Below are positions 1 to 10,830 of a stretch of DNA of 64,000 nucleotides, one piece after another. Each line of letters opens with the position of its first letter. Position 1 is the stretch's first letter. Origin of the DNA: Amborella trichopoda (taxonomy: Eukaryota > Streptophyta > Magnoliopsida > Amborellales > Amborellaceae); contig NW_006500327.1 in the NCBI RefSeq assembly GCF_000471905.2, positions 820,749 to 884,748 on the forward strand, read 5' to 3'. The translations under genes were made by a program, and so were the position numbers. The notes beneath the pieces were generated by a model, which saw only the letters and a program-made list of their open reading frames with translations, was not told the origin of the DNA and ran no database searches.

Positions 1-1618
1 CCTCTTTTTCAAAGCATAACCTGCCACATCAACTTTTTAAATAACATCCATTAAACCATTATATTCCAAAATTGCTACACATCATTTCGGGGCCCCAACA
101 ATCTAAACCTTTATACCATTAATCCATTATTTTGAACCTTGTTTGTAACATCACAAAAGAAAGTATAAAGTATCAAGATACATTATTCTTATGACACACA
201 TAGAACGCACTTGAATATAAAATGCACATCAAAGATTCTCCCATGGAACCATTCAAGTAGCTTAAACTTCTCAACCAAGAAATCATAGAATTCAAAGGAA
301 CAGGTAACAAAGGTTGATATCAGGCCAAAATTTTAATCAGAATTCCAAAATAGTTTGAGAAAGGCAGAAGGGAATTTTACTGTTCCGTTCCCCATAAATA
401 AACAGAAAATAAGAAATATTACCACCAAGAAAAATTAAAATATGAATTTTTAAAAACAGATTTGAACATAAAATTTCACACCAAAAAAAAAGAAGTTTTG
501 AGCATAATAAACTTTTCACAAGCAATTTCAGGTCTCAAGCCATTCAAAATCAGTTATGACCCTAATAATACAAAAGACCAACTACCTTTCACTTGCCAAA
601 GGTTGCATTACATTCTTTTTGCTACTTCCAAATGAATCCACCATGAGAAGTTTCTAACAACAAACATTAAAATCCACAATAGTGACAATCATTTACCATA
701 CCAGTATTAACGAAGAAGCACAGCTATATTTGGTTACAAAAGACACAAGGGCATTCTGAAATTCTCAAGATACAAAGATTACAGATTATTTCACAACCTA
801 TGCATACAAAGGTGATGTAAGAGCTGTTCAAGGTTGAATAATTTAAGTCCAAAGTTAATTAATCCATGGTAGAGTCCGAGAACTAGTTACCCAGGAGAAA
901 ATTATAAACTTACAACAAACCTCAGTATGGTAGAAAAATTGTTAAAGCAAAAGCATCATCTTAAATTATGGTATGGCTTTCAAAAGACACAAAAGGAATT
1001 ATTCCAGTTGTTTAGGTTTTGGACCAAGTTACTGCTTATGGATAATGGCTTACAGGCAGGGCACAATTGTCTTTTCTTCCTGTCATACAGTTGACAAAAA
1101 AAGGGGTGCCAACCCCTTTTTAAATATAATGCAACACACCACTTATTTGTGACATGCTGCAATGCGTCAGGCACGAGATTGTGCCTACCAAAATCACTGA
1201 GAATAGACTGCAAAGACCATATTGCACATTACATCCCAAAATCTATTCTGGAATATTTCTCAAACACAGCCTTAATGATAAAGCCAAAGTCAGATTGTAG
1301 TAAAATGATCATTCGGAATGGTGTCACTAGTCATGCTACATTACTGGTATAAATTTATTATGTTTTCCCGTGAAAAATATTAAAAAAAAACATCATAAGC
1401 TCAGCCCTTTTATAGCACAGTAAGGTTATAAAACCATGATATTCTGCAAAACAGAAGAAGTCACAGGTACAACACCTTCACATATGCTGCAACAGTATAA
1501 CACATACTCAAAATATTTCCTTTCCTTAATAAAACGACTAAAGTTTCAGCAAGATTGAAAAGACAATATTACTAAATCCTCATATAAGCTCGTCATTGAA
1601 GCAGTATAAAATTGTTAC
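1..1618. other. AT-rich stretch without a confident gene
   Basis: This stretch follows the last recognisable exon of the TRFL-like gene and is probably its next intron or 3' part. I looked on the minus strand for a Myb/SANT exon (spaced tryptophans) and found none. A short minus-strand segment near 1128-1213 could be an exon because it follows a TTTGCAG acceptor-like string and reads ..VPDALQHV.., loosely like the DPLPNAL repeat of the gene, but this is weak. No mobile element ends were recognised. Confidence 0.4.
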
Positions 1619-2498
1619 CTCCTGCGCACAGGCAGTACTGTTCCACGCCATCAAGCTAGGCCTAGGTAAAGGCACCCTATGACTTTGACCCTGATCTTCA
1701 GTTCTGACTTCCTCCATGGATCTCGCTTCATTGCCTTTATCAGCAATAACAGACTGGTGCTCGCCTGCAACAATCTGGTCCTGAGTTTCTCCAGATCCCT
1801 CCTCAACAGTCTGATCTGTTTTCGATTCCATTGATAATTGTGCTGCTATTTCTAGTGCATTTGGTAGAGGATCTTCAACCACCGTTTGCAAATTTAGTGA
1901 ACTTCTTTTAAGAGCTTCTTGTACTTTAGATACTTCAGGTGTCAAAAAACGATCATATTTGTTCCCCTCTATAAGATTGGTATGTGTCTTTGTATGCAAA
2001 AGTTTTGCTTTTCCTGACATTTGATTCCTTTGAGAATGCATAGAACTTTCCTTATCGCCTGTTTCAGCATTCAGAGGCAGCCGTTTCTCCACATCGATCT
2101 GGTTCAGAATATCTTCAGAACTCTCATCAGTTCGATCTATGGTCCATGTGGTGGATCTTTGTCCTAATTGTGCTGCCGTTTGTCGGGCATCTGGTAGCGG
2201 ATCTTCAAACACTGTCTGCAAAATTTAAAGAACTCTTTTTAAGAGCTTCTTCTTCATTGGATGCTTCAGGAGTCAAGAGGCAATCGTGCTTGTTCACCTT
2301 TATATGAGTACTGTGCATAGTTGCATGGATACAATCTTCTTTTCCCAACACTCGATTCCTTCGCGACTCCACAACCACCATGCCTTCCATCAGATGTTCA
2401 CCTAGAACGAATTCTTCCCTAGAAAAGGAACCTCTTTTGCGCATATCTGGGTAATTCACATCTAGGTACTTTAGAAAAGCATAGTCATTAAAGTTTTT
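1619..2498 (-). CDS. TRF-like (TRFL) Myb-family protein, middle exon block with an internal duplication
   Basis: This is a later exon block of the gene that starts at 8764. The upstream border is a likely acceptor (ATAAAACAG at about 2499) and the downstream border a good donor (GCGCAGGAG then GTAACA at 1618). The peptide has the pattern LTPE..(E)EALK(R/K)SSLNLQTVVEDPLP twice, then ends RPSLMAWNSTACAQE. From memory of the family, plant TRF-like Myb proteins carry a similar DPLP segment and an R.SLMERN-type segment in the linker before the C-terminal Myb domain; this was not checked by search. The block is in two frames: 2205-2498 reads to a stop just after the first SSLNF, and 1619-2221 reads on in another frame. 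The upstream copy has one extra A in an A4 run at about 2220-2223. A TTTTGCAG string there could alternatively be an acceptor. The function (telomeric TTTAGGG binding) is family-level inference, and the DNA-binding domain itself is outside the window. Confidence 0.5.
1820..2360. repeat. Intra-exon tandem duplication, period about 330 bp
   Basis: Two diverged copies lie head to tail inside the TRFL-like exon, at about 1820-2030 and 2150-2360 on the plus strand. Shared landmarks are the strings coding RN(Q/R), LTPE, ALK(R/K)SSLN and EDPLP. At protein level it is a roughly 110-residue repeat. The copies differ by a single-base indel next to the SSLN codons, which breaks the frame between them. 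Confidence 0.7.
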
Positions 2499-3500
2499 CT
2501 GTTTTATATAAACTAGGAATGACATAAGGAAAAAGTCAGTGTTCATTCATAATGGATTAGTTATTTGAGCTGTCTGGGAAGGAAATGTAAATAGAAGAAC
2601 AGAAGAGAACTACACAAACCCCCAATAAGCCAATGCAGCCTGAAGGGCTTTTAACCCACATTGGGAAGAAATGCACTACTCACTTTGTGTAATTCCTTTC
2701 TTTCAGAACATTGCTCTAATAAGTATCCCCACTAACCTAACTAGACGCTTTGACAATCTATCAAATTATGCAGTTTTCACGCTACACCTGCACCTACAAT
2801 ATTGTAATCTTGGCAAATAATGCATGTTTGGCATCTCTAGAGCTAGGCCCAAGAGCCAAAACTACCCTGGTCAATCCAGAAATAAACTTCAGTCCTCACG
2901 GAAAACTAACCGTGAAATATAGAATCTGGTTCTTGAAATTTATGCAAGATGCTTGCAAAGGCTCTCAATGGTAGCATACATGGACTAACAAATGTCACAA
3001 GATTTATAAAACGTTGCAAAATTTTCTCAAGATTTTAAGAAACAAAAAACCTCATGAGTTTAGTTAGTTGTGATATGTTTGCAGCATAATCTTGATAAAC
3101 ACAAAGACATTCCCTAAGTTTGAATTTTTACATTTTTATATTTTTAAAATCAATATTTTAGTTTACCTTGTACTTTTCGAAGAAAAAAGGAAATATTAAC
3201 CATCCAAGAAATCATCATTCTGATACAATCCTAAGAACGATACATATCAAGGTCAACCAAACAATAGCATCAAGCCTACTCGAGGCTTGTCGTTTGAATT
3301 CTCCTAATCAAGGCCCAGGCAGTCCACCTGCTGCCTAGCACCTACACCCACATGACTACCTAGCACCATTTGAAAACCAAGGGAAGAAATAACTGAGGGT
3401 TTAGAGCATTTCAATCATTTCAAACCCATATAAAAGGGCAGAAGGTTGGTTAGTGTTCTTAACCAACAAAATCCCAACCCACCCCGCACTGCCCGCTCCC

Positions 3501-3570
3501 CACCCCTTCCCCCCCCCCCTCCCCCCCTCCCCTCCCCCCAACCCAACAATAAAACAAAAAAAAAAAAAAC
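3501..3570. repeat. Poly-C/poly-A low-complexity tract; G-quadruplex potential on the minus strand
   Basis: The plus strand has six runs of 4-10 C separated by single A or T bases at 3501-3539, then an A-rich run at about 3556-3570. The complementary strand, which is the transcribed sense of the TRFL-like gene, therefore has many G-runs of four or more with 1-2 base loops. The proline-rich or glycine-rich reading frames across it are by-products of low complexity. Confidence 0.85.
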
Positions 3571-3798
3571 AACCCTTTCTCAAGTGATACATCAAAACGG
3601 AGACTCTAAACCAAATGGAAAAAGAAAAATTGCTTTTCAAAAGAGTGATTGAAACCAAAATTTTGAGTCCATACAGCACTACACAGTTTGTCACAAGAGC
3701 TTAGAAGAACAATCAAGGCAGGTTTAACCAATTGAGGTTTCCCAATCATCTATTAGCCTAAGTTATTAATCCCAAATCCATCCTCTTGGTAAATGTCA

Positions 3799-5763
3799 TG
3801 ATGCATGACAAAAGTATTTTTACTTTCAAATTTTGTTTAATTTCAAATGGTATACGTTCTAATTTTAATTTTAGGATTTATTTTTAGGGTTTTTAAGTTT
3901 TCTAAGCGAATATAGGGTTTTTTTATATATATATTTAGGCTTTTAGGGGTGGTTTGGAAGGTAGTTAGAGTGCTTATGGAATACCATTTTTATTAGGGGT
4001 AAAATATCATTATTAGAACTAGGATTTCTTGGATTCAAAGTCAAGTCCTTTATTATAAATAGGGGGTTCTGCCAGGGGTTTTTCATAGAGTCTAGTTTTT
4101 TATACCTTACTTCTGGTTTAACAAGTGCAAAGGCATTGAAGCCTGGGTTGTAGGTTTCCTCTTTAAATTTTCAATCAATAGATTACTGGATTTTCTTCCC
4201 AACGAAATTCTTCCTACACCAATTGGAATTAGAGCATAAGTTTCTTGGGCAGCAAGGTGGGAAAACTTTAGTCAAGTTCAGGGTTTGCTGAATTTAGGCC
4301 ATGCTTTACTTATTTCAACCAAGAATTTGCTGATTTCAACCAAGGTTTACTAATTACGCCCTAGAACTTACTGATTTCAGCTAGGGTGTACTTCTTTTTC
4401 TGAATAGGGTTTATGATTTTGGTGAACCTATGGCAGCGAGGAGTCGCAGAAGGGGGGGCTCTCATAGACCTACCCCATCATGCTAGAGATGACAAGATTG
4501 GGAATCTCAGGAGGCAGATTCAGAACCCTGCAAAACAATTTGTTGGCATCAATCATGCGCAAGATGGTGATCTTTTAGCCAAAGAAGGAATCAAATAAAC
4601 CCTTTCACCGCTCTGCTCCACAGAGAAGTCGAGTGAAGAGGAAAGTGATAGAAGACCTAGACGTATGGACCATAATTCTAGGGTTTTCAATTTGAATGTG
4701 GATAATCCTCGTTTTGACGAGTATAATTTGTCTCAAAACCGGGGGAGACCTAATCTCATTGTTTATAAATACCATTGGGTTCATGATATTGAGGAGACTA
4801 ACCATGAAAAATCTTTATTTTCATCAAGTTATTTCCAAAATCAGCAGGTTGTAGATTGGGATTTGCCACCAATCTTCGATACATGTCCGGATGAACAACA
4901 AGACCTCTTAAGATAAAGATCTCAAGGACATCGACGAGGTGGAACATTAAAGAGATTTAGGGCATTGGAATTAGAGTAGTGCAACAAAAGCATAGTCGAC
5001 TCATAAACCGCAAATTGTGGTCTTGGATTCAAAGAGTAATAAAATAGATATCGAGAGAGCCTATAAAGGCTAGAAATTTTGAGTTTGAAATTTCCTACAC
5101 GATTTTCAATGTGAGTTCAGGGATAGCCAAATTCAATAAATTTGTATAGATGCCTCGATATACATATGAGGATCCATTTCTTGAAGTTTTCTTCTTACCA
5201 CAAATAATCTTTGAGCCAACAAAGAAGAAGGTTGAAAAAGGTGGTTTTGACACTGAATTCATTTTAGCACACTTGAAAAATCGATGACAAGTTCGAGTTT
5301 TCTCCAACCAATGGAGAATAATGCAGGACAATATTTTTATTTTAAAATTTTGTTTAATTTCAAAGGGTACATATTTTAATTTTAATTTTAAGGTTCTTTT
5401 TAGGGTTTTAAAGTTTTTAAGCGATTCTAGGTTTTTTTTGCATTTTTAGGATGTAGGAGTTATCTAAGAAAGTAGTTACAATGATTATGGAATACTTTGT
5501 TTTATCAACGGTAAAAATCTTATTACAAATTTATTTTTAATTTGGGCTTCTATTTCAATGAGAATCAAGATTTCTCGGGATCTAAGTGAAAACTTTATTA
5601 TAAATAGTTTCTATTAGGATTTTGCATAGAGAGTAGAGTTTTTGATATCTTATTTCTAGTTTAACCAGTGCAAGTTACTGAAGCCTGGCTTGTAGGCTGC
5701 CTCTTCAATTTTTTAATTAATAGATTATTGGATTTTCTTCCCCATAAAATTCTTTCTACATCA
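3799..5763 (+). mobile_element. Short LTR retroelement (Ty3-like, internally deleted or non-autonomous)
   Basis: The 5' LTR is 3799-4221 (starts TGATGCATGACAA, ends CTACACCA) and the 3' LTR is 5319-5763 (starts TAATGCAGGACAA, ends CTACATCA). They align along their length, including the TTATAAATAG promoter-like box and the AGTGCAA..GAAGCCTGG block. A primer site (TTGGAATTAGAGC) complementary in type to initiator tRNA-Met directly follows the 5' LTR, and a purine-rich tract (AATGGAGAA) directly precedes the 3' LTR. Flanks TGTCA and TGTTA are an imperfect 5-bp target duplication. The roughly 1.1 kb interior has only short frames (4413-4598, 4665-4916), one reading ..VDWDLPPIFD.., which resembles the 3' end of Ty3-type polyproteins. 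No protease, reverse transcriptase or integrase is present, so it would have depended on a partner element. It lies in the TRFL-like intron, opposite to the direction of transcription. Confidence 0.8.
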
Positions 5764-6205
5764 TGTTACGTGCTTTTAGTAAACAAACTAACACAAGGTG
5801 GAAAACATCCATGAAGTTGCATTAACACATTGTAACTTTTGCAAATAGAAAAAACAAAAGCGGTAGTCAACAACATCAACCAAACATCGTTGATATTGTT
5901 GAGAGTGTCATCCTTTAAAGTGTTGAGAAAAAATAGAGGAAACAAAGAAAGGCAAAGAAAGTAACGAAAAGGGGAACATTTATGGAGGAGAGGAAGGAGA
6001 AAGGGAATTGGGTCTTCACAACATCGACGAAGTGCTAAGGTCTAAGGATTACAATTAGACTAAAAGAACCTAATGGAAAGGATGGAAAGGGAATGTTCTT
6101 GAATCCCAATACCTCATAGCTCAATATAATTTTAAGGGAGAGAAGGGAGGATGGAGGAAGGAATTAACATCAAAGATGGGGTACAGGTTTGCTTGTACAA
6201 GACCT

Positions 6206-6232
6206 GGAGGTTGCCTCAAGCAGGCAACCTCC
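6206..6232. repeat. Perfect 11-bp inverted repeat (hairpin)
   Basis: GGAGGTTGCCT at 6206-6216 and AGGCAACCTCC at 6222-6232 are exact inverse complements around a 5-base loop. There is no T-run after it and no adjacent gene, so a terminator role is not supported. Confidence 0.8.
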
Positions 6233-6266
6233 ATGTTTTAGGCAGTTGAGCAGTACAATCCAAGGT

Positions 6267-6772
6267 TTAACGCCCTGAGCTTCAATGAGCTTAAGAGAGG
6301 CCAATTATGGAGGCACAGCCCGCGCAGACAAAGTATCAGTTTGCCACTATGATGTATGCCTAGATAGACAAGACAAATAGGAATATGATTTAACATTTTG
6401 GCAAACGACCTATGAAGGGCATTGCCTTCTAGATAAGCTGACGACACTAACAAAACCAAAGGTGCACATTATGTTTTCTATGTGATAGATAAGGATGTTG
6501 AGGTAGTCAAGGTGATGATTTCTATTAACGCCCTGAGCTTCAATGAGCTTAAGAGAGGCCAATTATGGAGGCACAGCCCGCAGACAAAGTATCAGTTTGC
6601 CACTATGATGTATGCATAGATAGACAAGACAAACAGGAATATGATTTAACATTTTGGCAATCTTCCTATGAACGGCCTTGCCTTCTAGATAAGCTGACGG
6701 TACTAACAAAACCAAAGGTGCACATTATGTTTTCTATTTGATAGATAAGGATGTTGAGGTAGTCAAGGTGAA
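6267..6772. repeat. Direct tandem duplication, 268-bp period
   Basis: Copy 1 runs 6267-6534 and copy 2 6535-6772, both beginning TTAACGCCCTGAGC and ending AGGTAGTCAAGGTGA, with few differences. One plus frame reads ..GAHYVFYVIDKDVEVVKV.. but is broken by stops and shifts. It looks like a fragment of a once-coding sequence that I cannot identify. It lies in the TRFL-like intron. Confidence 0.75.
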
Positions 6773-8007
6773 GCATGTCAGAAAGGTCATTATGAATGGT
6801 CATAATTGATATGACGAGCTCAAGGTTGTTGCTTGCCAAATGATTATTTAGATTTTACACCATGAACAGCATGCCCGTTGTGGTTAAGGAGATTGAGATA
6901 ATAAGAGTGATAGGAGGGATCTCGTCAAAGCTAAGGCCCTAACTACTTCTATTATAGTTACAATTGGTTCCCATCATGACTCATAAGTTCACCATTAAGG
7001 AAGGAACTGGAGTGACCAAATACACCACTTCTTTTCTAGCCTCAACAAAAAATGATAGCAAAGAAAAAAAACAAGTCTTAGTTGCATCAAAGAATTGGCT
7101 GCAAGTATTCCAAGCAGACTAAAGGGAAAAGAACATGCAAATTTCTATGCAGACCATGTTTTGGTCATTTGGGATGATTAGGCCACTACGCAAATGATGG
7201 ACGGCAATGAGATGGACTGATGGAATACAACTATGATGCCAATTCTATCAACCCATACACATAGTAGGACTGCCTAGCCTAAAAAAGCCTGCATGGACCT
7301 TTCTGAAAATAAGGGTTACATGGAACTTTATTTTTAGTCATATGATGTAATCATTCCTCAATGTATGTCAACCATATCCTAAAGATATTTTGAGAGCCAA
7401 ATCCTGCTAGAAAATCAGCACGTCTAAAAAATTCACCGGGCCACTAATTACAGTAGTATTTCCCTTCGAACATATAAAATATCTTGGTGCAAGAGTTTCA
7501 AAATTCTAAGAGAGAACCTTGTAGTAAATTGGTGTCTCGCTTCTCACAATCACATCAAATTTCGAGTCTCTTCTTTTTTCTAGGACATAGGAGAGCATAG
7601 GATGAATTGAATGATACATGGAGGGCAACAATTACAAACTATGGTTTACTTGATTCTGGCATGTAGTAGTTGAATGAAAACAACTTATGCGCATGTGTGC
7701 ATTAAAAATCATTCTTACTCCAAAAAAGAAAAGAAAAATAAATGTTCTTACTCCAACTTCCACACCATTGCCCTATCCAATCACCTTCCTCATGTCACAA
7801 TCTAGACACGATACTAAGATTCGTATGCCTTGATCAACATGTCAACTTGTACACTTATGCAACTAGCATTCTAACACTTGTATGACATATTGATAGATTG
7901 ACACCAATACCATAACACATCTGAACTAGCCATGATATTGCTAGGATACAAGATTTCAACATAAAAAGCAAGAAATCAGAACAATGTTCAAAGAATCAAA
8001 CACTAAC

Positions 8008-8764
8008 CTATGGATGGTGTAGAAAGCTCCTCATTGACTGGCACCCCCGTCTTATGAGTATTATCTAAAGCCATACCAACAGCATCCAAATCAGCCAATT
8101 CTTCATCATTACCCACTTTCTCCATAATTTGGCCTTCTTCACCCTCTATTAACAAATCTCCCGACTCCATACATGCAGCTTCAGCTGCTAGTTCAAGAAA
8201 ACTGGGCCCCATCTCGTTCCTAGCTACGGCCAATAACCTATTCAATGAATTTAAAGCATCCCGATATTTATATGCACTTAAAAGAGAGGCTATAGAATGA
8301 GGTTGATCGACTGCTGCTTCAAATTCAACCCTCAACTCCTTCAATCGAGCTGATACAAAACCCCCATTATCTTCATTCGTTATATGAGCAATCCTCTCCT
8401 CCCAAATTCTTCTTAGGGTTTCCAAGTACTCCTTACTATTGACACTTTCTTCTCTCAAGAACCTCACAGAGCACTCTGCTGCAACTGCAACATAGGCATC
8501 ACTCAAAGAAACCCTAAAATTTTCAGAAACTTGATTTCCCCTTTCGAGCTCTGACATCATCTCGAGAGAGTCAAGAATTCTCTCTGTGATTAAACCCTTG
8601 GACATATCAGAGGATATTCTTTGAAGGAGGATCAATTTCTTCAAGAACAAGTTTCTATCAGAGAGGGGGAGTACACAAATGAGGCTATTGATCACCCAAT
8701 CCTCAACTCGTTGATCAAGAAGGAACTCCATGATCCATCCTGATAATAGAGTATCTATTGTCAT
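8008..8764 (-). CDS. TRF-like (TRFL) Myb-family protein, first exon
   Basis: The first coding exon encodes about 252 residues. It starts at the ATG at 8764 (MTIDTLLSGWIMEFLLDQ) and ends at a donor at 8008/8007 (CCATCCATAG then GTTAGT). The peptide is acidic and helical-looking: an N-terminal WIMEFLL..VINSLICVLPLSD segment, then KKLILLQRISSDMSKG..ERILDSLEMM, and a long mostly helical stretch. This order matches my recollection of the N-terminal region of plant TRF-like Myb proteins (single C-terminal Myb of the telobox type, nuclear, binding telomeric-type repeats in vitro); no signal peptide or membrane segment is seen. The 5' flank carries telomere-like motifs (8834-8847). The gene continues at 1619-2498 after a long intron, and its C-terminal domain is off the window. 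The family call is moderate; the presence of a real gene is strong, as a 757-bp frame is well above background here. Confidence 0.6.
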
Positions 8765-9230
8765 CGATTCTTTGAAATCAGAGAGAAAAAATTTACCTGA
8801 AAAGAGCTAATCTAAAAGGCTAGAAATATGCACTAGGGTTAGGGTTTTACCATTAAAGCAAAACCCAAATTTTCCGAGTGGAGGCCATCAGGGTGAGAAA
8901 CCTCGTATGAACCCCAGATGCAAAAAGAAAGAAAAAACCTAATTTGGAAAGGGTCGGACAGATGTTACAGTTTGGTAACAAAGAAACCTAAAATCCAAGA
9001 TACACAAAAGAACCCTAATTTTACAGGGAGGAAGCATGATTTACGACAAATGAAACGACTAAGAACCCTAATTTCTAATGGAAAAAAGTAAGATTTACTA
9101 TGCTTAGGATGTCTTCACTGCGAAAGCAAGAAATAGGGTTCCATCGATAAAGGAATTGCAGAGATTCAAAAAAATTGCCGGGTAACGGCTAGCAGTCGCC
9201 ACCACCCCTATTTCAAAAACCAATTGGGAA
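8765..9230 (-). promoter_or_regulatory. 5' flank of the TRFL-like gene with telo-box-like motifs
   Basis: Immediately upstream of the ATG lie AGGGTTAGGGTTTT (8834-8847 on plus; AAACCCTAACCCT on the gene strand) and further single AACCCTAA-type motifs at about 9011-9018 and 9065-9072. Telo-boxes (AAACCCTA) are established promoter or leader elements of plant growth and translation genes. No clear TATA box was picked out. Whether the motifs are in the leader or the promoter is not determinable here. Confidence 0.5.
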
Positions 9231-9390
9231 ACACTTTTTCCACGTGGGAAATCCCGGAAAATGTTTTCTCACTCAAGAGAGCGGTTTATACAAGCCGTCC
9301 ATCTGGAGCAGTTAATTGGTGCACCTCCAAACTTTGCCTCGAGATGAGGTTTTGGCATGGAAATAATTTATTTTTATTCTATAGTAAAAA

Positions 9391-10191
9391 GGTGTGGTTT
9401 GTATAGAGCCTAGGCTCTAAAGAATCAAATTAGAGCCTACCTTCAAATAGTATCGTGAAATGCAGTTTTTAATNNNNNNNNNNNNNNNNNNNNNNNNNNN
9501 NNNNNNNNNNNNNNNNNNNNNNNNNNNNNNNNNNNNNNNNNNNNNNNNNNNNNNNNNNNNNNNNNNNNNNNNNNNNNNNNNNNNNNNNNNNNNNNNNNNN
9601 NNNNNNNNNNNNNNNNNNNNNNNNNNNNNNNNNNNNNNNNNNNNNNNNNNNNNNNNNNNNNNNNNNNNNNNNNNNNNNNNNNNNNNNNNNNNNNNNNNNN
9701 NNNNNNNNNNNNNNNNNNNNNNNNNNNNNNNNNNNNNNNNNNNNNNNNNNNNNNNNNNNNNNNNNNNNNNNNNNNNNNNNNNNNNNNNNNNNNNNNNNNN
9801 NNNNNNNNNNNNNNNNNNNNNNNNNNNNNNNNNNNNNNNNNNNNNNNNNNNNNNNNNNNNNNNNNNNNNNNNNNNNNNNNNNNNNNNNNNNNNNNNNNNN
9901 NNNNNNNNNNNNNNNNNNNNNNNNNNNNNNNNNNNNNNNNNNNNNNNNNNNNNNNNNNNNNNNNNNNNNNNNNNNNNNNNNNNNNNNNNNNNNNNNNNNN
10001 NNGATGGTCTAAAAATGCATTACAAAATATATTATTTCCTAAACTTGAAATCCAGTTTTTTCTCATGTCTATACATCTTGAGATGATCAATTTGAAGATA
10101 TTTGAGCATCAAAACAACATCTTCTAGTGAAAGTTTTGAGGTAGGCTCAAATTTGATTGATAAGAGCCTCGGCTCTGTATAAATTTTTCCC
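9391..10191 (+). mobile_element. MULE-like MITE, family A (copy 1, holds an assembly gap)
   Basis: The left end GGTGTGGTTTGTATAGAGCC and the right end with GAGCCTCGGCTCTGTAT..TTTTTCCC match the family A termini described at 10235. Flanks ATAGTAAAA and ATTGTAACA are an imperfect 9-bp duplication. The middle is replaced by 529 Ns (9474-10002). Confidence 0.75.
9474..10002. other. Assembly gap (529 N)
   Basis: The run of N lies inside a family A MITE. Long X-filled reading frames across it are meaningless. Confidence 0.99.
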
Positions 10192-10234
10192 ATTGTAACA
10201 TTCAAGGCTTTAAAATTAAGTGCATATCATATAA

Positions 10235-10625
10235 GGGTGCGGTTTGTACAGAGCCTAGGCTCTAAACAATCAAATTCAACCCTACCTTCAAATAGTGTCG
10301 AGAAATGTGGTTTCAATATTGAAAATCATTGCGATAGGCTTAAAATTATTTTCACCATTATTTATAAAATTTAAAGCTTCAAAAATAGTGTAGATCAATA
10401 GATCTATAAAAACTTGGAAATCTTGAAACTTGACGGTCCAAAAATGCATTATAAAATACACTATTTTCAAAACTTGAAATGCATTTTTTTATCATGTCCA
10501 TGCATCTTGATGTCGAGATGATCAATTTGAGGATATTTGGGCATCAAAACAACCTCTTCTAGTGATTTTTTGAGGTAGGCTCTAATTTGATTATTTAAAG
10601 TCTCAGCTCTATATAAACTTTTCCC
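10235..10625 (+). mobile_element. MULE-like MITE, family A (copy 2, reference copy)
   Basis: This 391-bp element has terminal inverted repeats. The left end runs GGGTGCGGTTTGTACAGAGC then CTAGGCTCTAAACAATCAAA; the right end, inverted, runs GGGAAAAGTTTATATAGAGC and then a similar CTC..AA block. Just inside each end is a small palindrome of the GAGCCTAGGCTC type. Target duplications are ATCATATAA (10226-10234) and ATTATATAA (10626-10634), 8 of 9 identical. Nine-base duplications and long inverted ends fit Mutator-like elements. There is no coding capacity. Confidence 0.85.
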
Positions 10626-10830
10626 ATTATATAAAGCTGGCCAAATAGGCGAATGTTTGAAAATTTAAAAAATAGTTAGTATTGATAATATGTTATAAGA
10701 TGTGTTATTCTTGTGACTTGAAATCCTTTTTCTCTCGTTACCTTAATATGATCAATTGGAGTGTTTTCCAGCATCAAAATAACGTTTTCACATAAGTTTT
10801 TTCTCTTAATAAATTAAGGAATTGTATACA

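Larger units (their letters stand above)
2499..8007 (-). other. Large repeat-filled intron of the TRFL-like gene
   Basis: The span from the exon-1 donor (ATAG then GTTAGT at 8007) to the next recognisable exon is about 5.5 kb. It holds a C/G homopolymer tract, a short LTR retroelement, a perfect hairpin, a 268-bp tandem duplication and otherwise unassigned AT-rich DNA. Small undetected exons may exist in it. The inserted repeats explain much of its length. Confidence 0.45.

Noticed and set aside
980-1213. Possible TRFL exon or small gene on the minus strand
   Set aside because: Only a short loosely similar string and an acceptor-like TTTGCAG; no donor or family motif strong enough to call.
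3401-3694. Glycine-rich or proline-rich small proteins
   Set aside because: They are translations of a C/G homopolymer tract in an intron, with no other support.
9443-10090. Two long reading frames of over 200 residues
   Set aside because: They consist almost entirely of X from the N gap.
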